From positions 1 through 64,000 of the forward strand of contig JBFGZQ010000005.1 of assembly GCA_041586735.1 (NCBI GenBank): DNA of 64,000 nucleotides, given 5' to 3'. The position numbers were made by a program, and so were the translations under genes. Shown here piece by piece: positions 16,721 through 25,607 of the stretch. The notes under the pieces are model-generated. The model was not told the origin of the DNA. It did not search any database and saw only the letters and a list, made by a program, of their open reading frames with translations. How positions within the stretch are numbered: position 1 is the first letter of the stretch; each line of letters begins with the position of its first letter. The DNA is from Motiliproteus sp041586735. Lineage in GTDB: Bacteria > Pseudomonadota > Gammaproteobacteria > Pseudomonadales > Balneatricaceae.

Positions 16721-18226
16721 TTAGCGGCTCTGTTTCAGGAAGTGCTCCGCTTGCCGGTCGATCAGGGTCTGGTAATCGGCGTTCAGTGCGGAGATCAGGT
16801 AGGTATCCTGGTCGAACTTGCGATATTTGGCACGGCTGAGCAGGCGCTCCTGAAGGCTGTTGATCTGGTAGAGGGCCTGGTGGGTGATCAGGTCGTTGTC
16901 CTGGATCTGGTCGCTCAGCAGCAACGCGTCCTCGGCGAGGGTGTCAAAATTGTTGCTAGGGCCGCATAGGAGTACCAGCTTCATCTTCAGAGCCGGAGAA
17001 GCGCTGCGGATAGCTTGGGTATTGATGCCACGGTAGAGGGCGTTGAACAGCTGGGCTGCGCAGAGGGCGTTGATGCCGTGGCTCTGATCGTGCGACAGCG
17101 GCAGGAAACGGACATACCAGTTGCCCAGTGGGTCTTCGTCAAATCCACCTTTATAGAGTCTGGCGACCTGCTTCAGGGCTTTGCGATAGCGCCCTAGTAG
17201 CCGCTCGCGTTCGGTCGTGGTGAGGGTATCGCTACCGCCTACGTGGTGGTTGATATAAAACAGATAGCTGTGCTCGGCAGGGTCGCTGGTGGCAACCTGT
17301 GGTGCCGGGCTAGGTGTTGCTGTAGCTGTTTTTGGGGTGATCTCTGGATCGTCGCGACTAGGTAGCGGCGCTACCATCTTGTAGGTGGGGTGCGCTGTGG
17401 TGAGCCGTGGGGCGGTTGTCGGCGTCGTTGTGGTCAAGGCGGCACTGACGGGTGTATCCTGCTCGACGAGTGCCGGAGCGGGTGTGATTAGGTCTATGTT
17501 TACGTCGTTGTCAGTCTGGGTCTCCGTCGCAGTTGTCGTTATAACTGCGGTGCTGGATGCCGTCTCGAGTTCAGTCATCGGTTTGCTAAAGCGTCGGTTC
17601 AGCAACAAGGCAATCTGGCCGAATTGGTCGTGACGCTGTTGATCGAGCGGAGTGATAAGGCGGCCAGCACAGAGTTGTTCGCTAGCCTGGAGCAGGGCCT
17701 GAAGTGGGCGGTTAAAGTGGCGCGCCAGCATCAAGGCAGTTGTTAGTAGCAACAGCAGTGCTACGACTACTGAGATCCGTGTCAGCGGTAGTGCGGGTCG
17801 GTAGGCGTTTGTCTCGGGATTAAGATGGATGCGGACCCTGCCCAAAACCGTCTGTTCGCTGAGAATGGCTTGCTCGATAAACAGTTCTGAGGGTTGGCCG
17901 GCTTGGGCCAGGCGGTTGCCTTTGCGGTCAAGCACTTCCGCGCCGTTGATCTGTATGAACGCTGCTAGTTGCTGCAGATTAATCGATAAACTTAGCTCGT
18001 CGCCGGCCAGTATCAGTGCTGCCGAGCTGGACGCGGTTTGCTGGCTAATGGCGGTGCCTAGGGTTTTCAGTTGCTGCTCGCTGAGCTGGCGTTGATCGCT
18101 ATTAAAGGCGATGCTGACCATGATCAGCCCCAGTAGCAGGGTTGCGAGTAGGGATAGCCATAATTTGCTGGTCAAAGTAAGGCGTTGCAGCAATCTGTGG
18201 CTAACAGCGGTGATACGATTTTCCAT
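16721..18226 (-). CDS. Two-pass membrane HAMP protein with degenerate nucleotide-cyclase-like C-terminal domain
   Basis: A 501-residue protein. Transmembrane segments lie at about 20-42 and 147-168, with a periplasmic region of about 105 residues between, followed by a HAMP domain (NRPLQALLQASEQLCAGRL). A long Thr/Pro/Ala-rich linker (about 225-325) separates this from a C-terminal domain running from YLFYINHHVGG to the end. The pattern of that domain (RYRKALKQVARLYKGG, CAAQLFNALYRG, LKMKLVLLCGP, EDALLLSDQIQDNDLITHQAL) follows the class III cyclase fold but lacks the metal-binding Asp pair, so it is probably a sensor or scaffold. It is divergent from proA. Function is not known; the cyclase comparison is my inference. 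Confidence 0.55.
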   Translation of the reverse strand: MENRITAVSHRLLQRLTLTSKLWLSLLATLLLGLIMVSIAFNSDQRQLSEQQLKTLGTAISQQTASSSAALILAGDELSLSINLQQLAAFIQINGAEVLDRKGNRLAQAGQPSELFIEQAILSEQTVLGRVRIHLNPETNAYRPALPLTRISVVVALLLLLTTALMLARHFNRPLQALLQASEQLCAGRLITPLDQQRHDQFGQIALLLNRRFSKPMTELETASSTAVITTTATETQTDNDVNIDLITPAPALVEQDTPVSAALTTTTPTTAPRLTTAHPTYKMVAPLPSRDDPEITPKTATATPSPAPQVATSDPAEHSYLFYINHHVGGSDTLTTTERERLLGRYRKALKQVARLYKGGFDEDPLGNWYVRFLPLSHDQSHGINALCAAQLFNALYRGINTQAIRSASPALKMKLVLLCGPSNNFDTLAEDALLLSDQIQDNDLITHQALYQINSLQERLLSRAKYRKFDQDTYLISALNADYQTLIDRQAEHFLKQSR

Positions 18227-18242
18227 GTCGGTAATAAAATTC

Positions 18243-18284
18243 CTTAGCGGGCTTGGCGCTCATCTTAGCGGGCTTGGCGCTCAT
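18243..18284 (+). repeat. Perfect 21-bp tandem duplication between the HAMP gene and proA
   Basis: Two exact copies of a 21-bp unit (18243-18263 and 18264-18284, beginning CTTAGCGGGC and ending GGCGCTCAT) lie just upstream of the HAMP gene start on the minus strand and may alter spacing in its promoter. Confidence 0.9.
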
Positions 18285-18437
18285 CATAGCAATTCGTCAA
18301 GCAGTGGTGTAGCGGCTGAACGGCCGTTGAGCCATAAAGGTGGAGCGAAAAGGGAATTTGCCATGCATGGAGTTTGCCAGTCGGGTTATAATGCGCCGAT
18401 TATGCCCTTAGGGGTTGGTTAGACTATGAGAGTTGCG

Positions 18438-19694
18438 ATGAACGTCAAGCACTACATGGCCCAGCTAGGGTCTCAAGCGCGTAGCGCTTCTTCTGCGTTG
18501 GCGCGGGCCAATACTGGGATCAAGAATGCCGCGCTGCTGGCGATGGCGGCGGCGATCGATAGCGCGCGTGCCTCTCTGCTAGAGGCCAATCGTCTCGATC
18601 TGGAAGGCGGTCGCGCCAATGGCTTGGATGCGGCGATGCTGGATCGCTTAGCGCTGACTCCAGAGCGGATCGACGCCATGATCGAAGGCTTGCGCCAGGT
18701 GGCGGCGCTTCCCGATCCGATCGGCGGTCTTACCGATATGAATTTTATGCCCTCGGGCATTCAAGTGGGCAAGATGCGGGTGCCGCTCGGTGTTATCGGG
18801 ATTATTTACGAGTCGCGCCCCAACGTGACCGCCGAGGCGGCCAGTCTCTGTCTGAAATCCGGTAATGCTACTATTTTGCGCGGTGGTTCTGAGGCGATTC
18901 ACTCCAACCAGGCGATAGCGGCCTGTATTCGTGCTGGCTTGCTGGAAGTGGGTCTGCCTGAAACGGCGGTGCAGGTGGTGGAGACCACCGATCGTGCAGC
19001 GGTTGGCGAGTTGATTACGATGTCCGAGTTTGTCGATGTCATCGTGCCACGTGGCGGCAAGGGGCTGATCGAACGGGTCAGTCGTGATGCCCGCGTGGCG
19101 GTCATTAAGCATCTCGATGGCATCTGCCATGTCTACATCGATGCCGAAGCCGACCCTAAGAAAGCCCTGGACATCGCGATCAATGCCAAGACCCATCGCT
19201 ATGGTACCTGCAATACCATGGAAACCCTGCTGGTCAGCGAATTGGTGGCCGATACCATGCTGCCGGTACTGGCTAAGGCGTATGCGGAAAAAGGGGTTGA
19301 GCTGCGCGGTTGTGCCCAGACCTGTGAGATTGTTCAGGGTATCGGTCTGGCCACCGAAGCCGATTGGAGTACCGAGTACCTGGCGCCGATTCTGGCGATC
19401 AAGGTGGTGGCCTCGATGGATGATGCCATTGCCCATATCAACCGCTATGGCTCTCATCATACCGATGCGATCGTGACCGAAAACTATACTCTGGGTCGGC
19501 GTTTCCTGACCGAAGTGGATTCGAGCTCGGTGATGATCAACGCCTCAACCCGGTTTGCCGATGGCTTTGAGTACGGTTTGGGCGCAGAGATCGGCATCTC
19601 TACCGATAAAATTCATGCTCGCGGCCCTGTAGGGCTTGAAGGGCTCACCTCGCAGAAGTATATCGTTCTGGGTGACGGTCATATCCGTCGCTAA
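18438..19694 (+). CDS. proA: Gamma-glutamyl phosphate reductase
   Basis: ProA reduces gamma-glutamyl phosphate to glutamate-5-semialdehyde with NADPH, the second step of proline synthesis, in the cytoplasm. The protein is about 418 residues, normal for the family. Signatures include VPLGVIGIIYESRPNVT, LKSGNATILRGGSEA, the catalytic Cys in HRYGTCNTMETLL and FADGFEYGLGAEIGIST near the end. ATG 18438 (MNVKHYMAQLG) aligns best with family N-termini and has GAGAG 4-5 nt upstream; ATG 18426 is the alternative. It heads the conserved block followed by nadD. proB is not in the window, as is common. Confidence 0.95.
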   Translation: MNVKHYMAQLGSQARSASSALARANTGIKNAALLAMAAAIDSARASLLEANRLDLEGGRANGLDAAMLDRLALTPERIDAMIEGLRQVAALPDPIGGLTDMNFMPSGIQVGKMRVPLGVIGIIYESRPNVTAEAASLCLKSGNATILRGGSEAIHSNQAIAACIRAGLLEVGLPETAVQVVETTDRAAVGELITMSEFVDVIVPRGGKGLIERVSRDARVAVIKHLDGICHVYIDAEADPKKALDIAINAKTHRYGTCNTMETLLVSELVADTMLPVLAKAYAEKGVELRGCAQTCEIVQGIGLATEADWSTEYLAPILAIKVVASMDDAIAHINRYGSHHTDAIVTENYTLGRRFLTEVDSSSVMINASTRFADGFEYGLGAEIGISTDKIHARGPVGLEGLTSQKYIVLGDGHIRR

Positions 19695-19723
19695 TGTTTT
19701 GAAGGAACAGCTTTGAACGCACA

Positions 19724-20413
19724 ATGCTGAGTAACAATAGCCTGCGTCCCCCTGCCGTCGCGATGCTGGGCGGCACTTTCGATCCGATTCATCATGGCCA
19801 TCTTCGGCTGGCATTGGAGTTGCGCGATCGCCTGGGTTTTGATCAGGTGCGTTTGCTGCCCTGTGCGTTGCCGGTGCATCGTGAATCACCCGGCTGCAGT
19901 GCGCTGCAGCGCTTGGAGATGGTCGAGTTGGCGGTGGGGCATGAGCCGGGGCTGCTGGTGGATGACCGCGAGGTGCGCGCCGATCGCCCTTCGTACAGCT
20001 TTGATACGCTGCAATCGCTGCGTGCGGAGTTGGGTGAGCGTGCTAGTTTGACCCTGGTGATGGGCACCGATGCGTTTTTGCAGCTCGATAGCTGGTACCG
20101 TTGGCAGGAGTTTTTGCAACTGTGTCACATCCTGGTGGTGGTACGTCCTGGCTGGCATCTGCCCGAGCAACACCCGATGCGCACCTGGCTCGAGCAGCAC
20201 CAGGCCGAGCAGATTGAAACGCTACTGCAGCGGCCCGCCGGTTCGGTGGTGCTGCAGCAGCTGGCTGCTCTGGAGATATCGGCCACGGCGATTCGGCAGC
20301 AGATCTGCGCCGGTCAGTCGCCGCGTTTTTTATTACCCGACGTTGTCTGGAATCATATACGCCAGCAGGGTCTTTATGTGTCATCGACGAGTGATTATGC
20401 AAACCAAAACTGA
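19724..20413 (+). CDS. nadD: Nicotinate-nucleotide adenylyltransferase
   Basis: NadD transfers AMP from ATP to nicotinate mononucleotide in NAD synthesis. The 229-residue protein has the nucleotidyltransferase motif GGTFDPIHHGHLRLA (with the HxGH pair), PSYSFDTL, LVMGTDAFLQLDSW and the C-terminal ISATAIR motif. ATG 19724 is the only family-consistent start, but the nearest ribosome site AAGGA (19702-19706) is 17 nt away. A six-codon TTG frame (19713-19730) fits that site better and overlaps the nadD start, so coupling is possible. It lies between proA (29 bp) and rsfS. Confidence 0.95.
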   Translation: MLSNNSLRPPAVAMLGGTFDPIHHGHLRLALELRDRLGFDQVRLLPCALPVHRESPGCSALQRLEMVELAVGHEPGLLVDDREVRADRPSYSFDTLQSLRAELGERASLTLVMGTDAFLQLDSWYRWQEFLQLCHILVVVRPGWHLPEQHPMRTWLEQHQAEQIETLLQRPAGSVVLQQLAALEISATAIRQQICAGQSPRFLLPDVVWNHIRQQGLYVSSTSDYANQN

Positions 20414-20426
20414 GCAGTTGAAAACC

Positions 20427-20813
20427 ATGCAAACAGAGCAATTGATTGAACTGGTGCAAACGACCCTGGACGATATAAAAGCGCGGGATGTCGTGGTGCT
20501 GGATGTTCGTGGCAAGAGCAGCGTTACCGACTATATGATAATCGCCAGTGGCTCCTCTAACCGGCATGTTAAATCCGCCGCCGATAGCGTCGCCCGGGCT
20601 GCGAAAGCTGCGGGGGTGATGCCGTTAGGCATTGAGGGGATGGAAACGGGTGAATGGGCGCTGATCGATTTGACCGATGTGGTGGTGCATGTGATGCAAA
20701 CCCATGTGCGTGATCTCTATGATCTGGAAGGTCTGTGGGGCCCTGATGCGGTTGCCGAGGTGGCGCTCGGTGAAGAGGCGGGCAAGAAAACCGGCGAGCC
20801 GACTCGGGGCTGA
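20427..20813 (+). CDS. rsfS: Ribosome silencing factor RsfS
   Basis: RsfS binds L14 on the 50S subunit and blocks subunit joining when nutrients are short. The 128-residue protein shows the family core VVVLDVRGKSSVTDYMIIASG, SNRHVKSAADSV, PLGIEGMETGEWALIDLTDV and VHVMQTHVRDLYDLEGLW. ATG 20427 (MQTEQLIELV) matches the usual N-terminus; ATG 20397 would overlap nadD by 17 bases and is possible. The longer open frame further upstream is only a shadow of nadD. rlmH follows after 5 bp, so nadD-rsfS-rlmH are likely co-translated from one message. Confidence 0.93.
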   Translation: MQTEQLIELVQTTLDDIKARDVVVLDVRGKSSVTDYMIIASGSSNRHVKSAADSVARAAKAAGVMPLGIEGMETGEWALIDLTDVVVHVMQTHVRDLYDLEGLWGPDAVAEVALGEEAGKKTGEPTRG

Positions 20814-20818
20814 CCCTG

Positions 20819-21286
20819 ATGAAGATTCGCTTGATCTGTGTCGGCACCAAGATGCCGAGCTGGGTCGAGGCAGGCTATAAAGAATATGCTAAGCGTTTGC
20901 CGGCCGAGATCAGTCTGGAGCTCCGTGAAGTAGCGCTGGGGCATCGGGGCAAGGGTGCCGATATCCGTCGCGCGATCAGTAGTGAGGGGGATGCGATGCT
21001 GGCCGCAATCCCCAAGGGTGACCGGGTCATTGCCCTGGATGTGCTGGGCAAGGCGATTAGCACCGAGCAGCTGTCACAACAGTTGGCTGATTGGCAGATG
21101 GAGGGCCATAACCTGTCCCTGCTGGTTGGGGGACCCGATGGACTGGATCCGCGTTGCCTGGCGTTGGCCGACCGCAGCTGGTCGCTCTCTAAGCTGACCC
21201 TGCCGCATCCTCTAGTACGGGTGTTGCTGTCCGAGCAGCTGTACCGTGCCTGGACCATTTTGCAAGGCCATCCCTACCATAAATGA
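20819..21286 (+). CDS. rlmH: 23S rRNA (pseudouridine1915-N3)-methyltransferase
   Basis: RlmH is a small SPOUT-class methyltransferase that uses S-adenosylmethionine to methylate pseudouridine 1915 in helix 69 of 23S rRNA on the assembled ribosome. The 155-residue length is exact for the family. Visible motifs are MKIRLICVGTKMPSWV at the start, DRVIALDVLGKAIST, LLVGGPDGLDP (SAM knot), and the C-terminal LPHPLVRVLLSEQLYRAW and HPYHK. It starts 5 bp after rsfS and is followed by mrdA after 54 bp. Confidence 0.97.
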   Translation: MKIRLICVGTKMPSWVEAGYKEYAKRLPAEISLELREVALGHRGKGADIRRAISSEGDAMLAAIPKGDRVIALDVLGKAISTEQLSQQLADWQMEGHNLSLLVGGPDGLDPRCLALADRSWSLSKLTLPHPLVRVLLSEQLYRAWTILQGHPYHK

Positions 21287-21340
21287 CGCTGCAGCCATCG
21301 GTTCAGGCTTCGGCATCACGGATTGTTAAGTTGTTGATCC

Positions 21341-23239
21341 ATGCGTAAGCCTGTCGCCCTCAAAGACCATCAGCGAGAACGCCGTGCCTTTAAGTTTCGG
21401 GCGCTGCTGGCATTTGCGCTGGTCGTGCTGTTGATGGCGGTGCTGGTTAGCAGGCTGGTCTATCTGCAGGTCAGCGAACACGAGCGTTATAGCTCGTTGT
21501 CGGACCGTAACCGCATTCAATTGCAACCTATACCACCGACCCGCGGGCTGATCTACGACACCCAGGGTACGTTGTTAGCCGATAACCGTCCCAGCCCCAA
21601 TCTCAGCTTAGTGAAAGAGCGGATCAAGGATCTGGATGCCAGCATCGCCGAGCTGGCAACCCTGGTCACCATTAGCGAGCGCGATATCGAGGGCTTTGAG
21701 CGGCGCTTAAAGCAGCGCCGCAGGCCTTATGAGGCGGTGCCACTGCGGTTTCGCTTAAGCGAGGAGGAGATCGCCCGGGTGGCGGTTAACTTTCATCGCC
21801 TGCCTGGGGTGCAGATCGATGCCGAGTTGATTCGGCATTACCCTCAGGGGTCTTCGCTGGTCCATCCGCTAGGCTATGTTGGGCGCATCAATCAGCAAGA
21901 TTTGAACAGCATCGATACCCAGAACTACAGCGGCACCAACCATATTGGTAAGTTGGGTATCGAGAAGTTTTATGAGGTTGAGCTGCACGGCACGGTGGGG
22001 GTGCAGCAGGTCGAAGCCAATGCCCGGGGGCAGGTGCTGCAGGTGTTGTCGCGTCAGGATCCCGTTCCTGGCCGGGATTTGACCCTGTATCTGGATCTGA
22101 AATTACAGCGGGCTGCGGAGCAGGCGCTGGGAGAGCACCGCGGCGCGGTGGTGGCGCTGGATCCTGACACCGGTGGCATTTTGGCGTTGGTCAGCACCCC
22201 CGGTTATGACCCCAATGCCTTCGTGTCGGGTATCAGTAGCGCGGACTACCTGGCGCTGCAGGAGGATGAAAACCTACCCCTGTTTAATCGGGCGTTGCGG
22301 GGCCGTTATCCACCGGCATCCACCATCAAGCCGATCATCGGTTTAGCGGCGCTGAATAGCGGCACTATCGGTCTGGAACATAAGGTCTGGGATCCAGGCT
22401 GGTATCAGCTCACCGACGGCGGGCGTTTTTATCGCGATTGGAAAGCTAGTGGTCACGGTTGGGTGAACCTGCGTGATGCGATTATCGAATCCTGCGATGT
22501 GTTCTTCTATGATATCGGCAATCGCATGGGTATCGACCCTATGTCGGACTATCTAAACCGGTTTGGCTTCGGCAAGACCACCAGTCTTGATCTGCCGGAA
22601 GCCCATGGCGCGTTTTTACCCTCGCGGGAGTGGAAGAAGGCCGATCGGGGGCGCTCTTGGTACGCCGGTGATTCACTTAATCTGAGTATCGGTCAGGGGT
22701 TCTTGGTATCGACCCCGCTGCAATTAGCCACCGCAACGATGGTGATCGCCAATCGCGGTAAGTGGATCAATCCGCGGATGCTTAAATCGATGTCGGGAGT
22801 GGATGCCGAGGGACTCGAGTTCAGCCTGGAGGTCCCAGACAGTAAGTTGATGGACCCGATCGAACTCAAGCGAGACAGTTACTGGGACTACATCATCCGC
22901 TCGATGGAAGATGTGATGCACTCTGCCCATGGCACGGCCCGCCGCAGCGGTGCTGATAGTACGTATCGGATCGCCGGAAAAACCGGTACCGCTCAGGTGC
23001 TGGGGATCAAGCAGGATGAAAAATATGATGCATCCAAGCTGGAAGAGAAGCATCGCGATCACGGTTTGTTTGTTGGGTTTGCCCCCATCGATAATCCGAA
23101 GATTGTGATTGCGGTTATTGTTGAAAATGGCGGCGGTGGCAGCAGTGCGGCAGCGCCCGTTGCTCGGCAGGTGTTCGATACGTACCTGCTCGGTAAAGAT
23201 GACGCTTTGGATTCGCTGGCCGGGGGGCGTTCGCGGTGA
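21341..23239 (+). CDS. mrdA: Penicillin-binding protein 2 (transpeptidase of the rod complex)
   Basis: PBP2 cross-links new peptidoglycan during cell elongation together with RodA. The 632-residue protein has a short cytoplasmic tail, one membrane helix (ALLAFALVVLLMAVLVSRLV), a pedestal domain, and a transpeptidase domain. That domain has the active-site serine in YPPASTIKP (SxxK) and AGKTGTAQV (KTG) near 545. The segment SCDVFFYDIGNRMG is also typical. It overlaps mrdB by four bases (GTGA), so the two partners are translationally coupled. It acts at the outer face of the inner membrane. Confidence 0.96.
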   Translation: MRKPVALKDHQRERRAFKFRALLAFALVVLLMAVLVSRLVYLQVSEHERYSSLSDRNRIQLQPIPPTRGLIYDTQGTLLADNRPSPNLSLVKERIKDLDASIAELATLVTISERDIEGFERRLKQRRRPYEAVPLRFRLSEEEIARVAVNFHRLPGVQIDAELIRHYPQGSSLVHPLGYVGRINQQDLNSIDTQNYSGTNHIGKLGIEKFYEVELHGTVGVQQVEANARGQVLQVLSRQDPVPGRDLTLYLDLKLQRAAEQALGEHRGAVVALDPDTGGILALVSTPGYDPNAFVSGISSADYLALQEDENLPLFNRALRGRYPPASTIKPIIGLAALNSGTIGLEHKVWDPGWYQLTDGGRFYRDWKASGHGWVNLRDAIIESCDVFFYDIGNRMGIDPMSDYLNRFGFGKTTSLDLPEAHGAFLPSREWKKADRGRSWYAGDSLNLSIGQGFLVSTPLQLATATMVIANRGKWINPRMLKSMSGVDAEGLEFSLEVPDSKLMDPIELKRDSYWDYIIRSMEDVMHSAHGTARRSGADSTYRIAGKTGTAQVLGIKQDEKYDASKLEEKHRDHGLFVGFAPIDNPKIVIAVIVENGGGGSSAAAPVARQVFDTYLLGKDDALDSLAGGRSR

Positions 23240-24381
23240 ATATTAAAGACTTTCACCGCAGCATGCCCGAAGCGCAGGTGTATTTTCGTCAAAGCCAGAG
23301 CTGGTGGTCGCATACCCATCTCGATGCCATCATGCTGTTGCTGCTGTTGGCGCTGGCCGGGTATGGCATGTTCGTGTTTTACAGTGCCTCTGGCCAGAGT
23401 ATGGCGGCGGTGGAGCGCCAGTTGCTGCGTTATGGGGTCGCCTTTGGGCTGATGCTGGTGATCGCCTGTACGCCCCCCAGAATTTTTCGGCGCTGGGCGC
23501 CCTGGTTGTTTATCCTGGGGGTGCTGACCCTGATCGCCGTGCTGTTGGTGGGGGTGGGCGCCAAGGGCGCGCAACGCTGGTTGCAGCTGCCGGGCCTGCC
23601 AAGGTTTCAGCCGTCAGAGCTGATGAAGCTGATCGTACCGATGACCTTGGCCTGGTATTTTGCCGATAAACCCCTGCCTCCTAGTCTGGCGCATGCCTTT
23701 AAGGTGCTGGTTATTATGCTGGTGCCGACCCTGCTGATCGCCAAACAACCGGATTTGGGGACCGCGTTGCTGATCGCCTCGAGCGGTATTTTTGTGCTGT
23801 TGCTATCGGGATTGTTGTGGCGTTATATCCTTATGGCGATGGCGCTGGCGGGTGCTTGCGTACCCCTGGTGTGGATGCTGATGCGTGATTATCAGAAGCA
23901 GCGGGTGCTGACTTTTTTAAATCCTGAGAGCGATCCGCTGGGGTCTGGTTGGAATATCATTCAGTCTAAGACTGCGATCGGCTCGGGAGGGGTTCATGGT
24001 AAGGGTTGGTTAAACGGCACGCAGTCGCAGCTCGATTTTTTACCCGAGAGCCATACCGATTTTATTATCGCGGTGCTGGCCGAAGAGTTGGGGCTGATCG
24101 GGGTGTTGATCCTGCTGGTGCTGTATCTCTGTATCATCGCCAGGGGGTTGTATATCGCCAGCCAAGCCCAAGATACCTTTGGGCGCTTGTTAGCAGGAAG
24201 TGTGACGCTGACATTTTTTGTCTATGTGTTCGTCAATATAGGCATGGTCAGCGGTATTTTACCGGTGGTGGGTGTACCCTTGCCGTTGGTCAGTTATGGG
24301 GGGACCTCTATCGTCACCCTGCTGGCGGGCTTTGGTCTTATTATGTCCGTCCATAGCCATCGGACTATGGTGACGCGCTAA
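23236..24381 (+). CDS. mrdB: RodA peptidoglycan glycosyltransferase (SEDS)
   Basis: RodA polymerises lipid II into glycan strands in partnership with PBP2. The 381-residue protein is almost wholly hydrophobic with about ten membrane segments and shows SEDS signatures: AKGAQRWLQLPG, FQPSELMKL, KQPDLGTALL, LPESHTDFIIAVLAEELGL and GVPLPLVSYGG. It begins with GTG 23236 inside the mrdA stop. Its stop codon lies in an 18-bp tandem duplication (24367-24402), so a second, untranslated copy of the last codons follows the gene. Confidence 0.96.
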   Translation: MNIKDFHRSMPEAQVYFRQSQSWWSHTHLDAIMLLLLLALAGYGMFVFYSASGQSMAAVERQLLRYGVAFGLMLVIACTPPRIFRRWAPWLFILGVLTLIAVLLVGVGAKGAQRWLQLPGLPRFQPSELMKLIVPMTLAWYFADKPLPPSLAHAFKVLVIMLVPTLLIAKQPDLGTALLIASSGIFVLLLSGLLWRYILMAMALAGACVPLVWMLMRDYQKQRVLTFLNPESDPLGSGWNIIQSKTAIGSGGVHGKGWLNGTQSQLDFLPESHTDFIIAVLAEELGLIGVLILLVLYLCIIARGLYIASQAQDTFGRLLAGSVTLTFFVYVFVNIGMVSGILPVVGVPLPLVSYGGTSIVTLLAGFGLIMSVHSHRTMVTR

Positions 24382-24402
24382 AGAATGGTGGCGCGCTAAA
24401 GA
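24367..24402 (+). repeat. 18-bp tandem duplication across the mrdB stop codon
   Basis: ATGGTGACGCGCTAAAGA (24367-24384) is followed at once by a copy differing at one base (24385-24402). The first unit encodes the last residues and stop of RodA; the second is a silent echo of it. Confidence 0.9.
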
Positions 24403-24539
24403 CCGTGACGCGGTATGCTGTTTATTGGGCGTGTTCCTGCACCGAAAATGCTCGGGCATACCGGGAACCTAGTTCGCGATCGGTGGACTAACTATGCTGG
24501 GCCTTAGCCTGGGCTCTATCAGCGGTGGAGAAAAACTAG

Positions 24540-25607
24540 ATGTTGAGATCAGCTTGTAAGATAGCGGCCCTAGTCACAGGGGTGCTGCTCAGTAGCACCT
24601 GTTTGGCCGGGGTCGCTACTACTAAGGGTGACTATAGCGATCACCCCAAAGCCGTGGCCTTTATTGAATCTATGGTCGCGCAGGGGGTGGCACGGGATTT
24701 TGTGACCGGGTTGATCTTGGACGCTAAGCAGCAACCATCGATTCTTGAAGCGATCGCCAGGCCTGCGGAAAAGCGCCTGGACTGGGGTGGCTATCGAAAG
24801 ATTTTTTTGGGCCAGAGCCGGATTGATCAAGGGGTTGAGTTCTGGAATAGCCACCAAGAGACGTTGCTCCGAGCTAGCATCGAGTTTGGCGTGGCGCCCG
24901 AGGTGATCGTCGCCATTATCGGCGTAGAAACAAGATACGGGCGTCAGGCGGGTAACTATCGGGTGATTGACGCCTTGGCCACTCTGGCGTTTGATTATCC
25001 GCCCCGCAGCCGTTTTTTTACCACCCAGTTGGCTGAGTTTATGCGGCTGGTGCAGGAGCAAAAACTCGACCCTCGCACCCTGAAAGGCTCTTATGCCGGG
25101 GCGATGGGCTACGGTCAGTTTATCCCCAGTAGTTATCGTCACTACGCCGTCGATTTTGACCTTGATGGCAGCGCCGATATCCTGACGAACCCGATTGATG
25201 CGATCGGTAGCGTCGCCAACTATTTCAAAAAACATGGCTGGCGTGCGGACGAGCCGGTGGTGCTGCCGGTAACGTTGGACAGGGCGGTCGATGATGCGCT
25301 CTGGAGCACCAAGTTGAAGCCGGTCGAAACGGTGGCGCATTGGCGCAACCGGGGGCTAACAGTGGATCCCGCCGTGGCCAACGAGGCGGTCGCTACCGCG
25401 ATGCGGCACACCACGGCAGCGGGCGATGAGTACTGGCTGGGTCTGCACAACTTCTACGTCATCACCCGCTACAACCACAGCAGTCTGTATGCGATGGCGG
25501 TGCATCAGTTGAGCCAGGCGATCCTCGATAAACGTACGGCCGAACAACAGATGACGCATACCGCCGTTGATAAAAAAGTGACTGAGAAGACGGGCGCTGA
25601 GGTGTGA
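24540..25607 (+). CDS. mltB: Lytic murein transglycosylase B
   Basis: MltB cleaves glycan strands of peptidoglycan, leaving 1,6-anhydro ends. The 355-residue protein has a signal peptide (ALVTGVLLSSTCLAG) in which the Cys context is not a good lipobox, so it may be a soluble periplasmic form rather than a lipoprotein. The catalytic Glu lies in IIGVETRYGRQAG, followed by LATLAFDYPPR, GSYAGAMGYGQFIPSS and the FDLDGSADI calcium-type loop. It is followed by rlpA, whose GTG start overlaps the stop. The 158-bp gap before it could hold a separate promoter. Confidence 0.95.
   Translation: MLRSACKIAALVTGVLLSSTCLAGVATTKGDYSDHPKAVAFIESMVAQGVARDFVTGLILDAKQQPSILEAIARPAEKRLDWGGYRKIFLGQSRIDQGVEFWNSHQETLLRASIEFGVAPEVIVAIIGVETRYGRQAGNYRVIDALATLAFDYPPRSRFFTTQLAEFMRLVQEQKLDPRTLKGSYAGAMGYGQFIPSSYRHYAVDFDLDGSADILTNPIDAIGSVANYFKKHGWRADEPVVLPVTLDRAVDDALWSTKLKPVETVAHWRNRGLTVDPAVANEAVATAMRHTTAAGDEYWLGLHNFYVITRYNHSSLYAMAVHQLSQAILDKRTAEQQMTHTAVDKKVTEKTGAEV

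Noticed and set aside
18648..19460. Long minus-strand frame inside proA
   Set aside because: Shadow of proA; the protein is His/Gln/Arg-rich low-complexity with no family signature.
20070..20426. N-terminal extension of the rsfS frame
   Set aside because: Overlaps most of nadD and is Arg/Cys/Trp-rich; family alignment puts the start at 20427.
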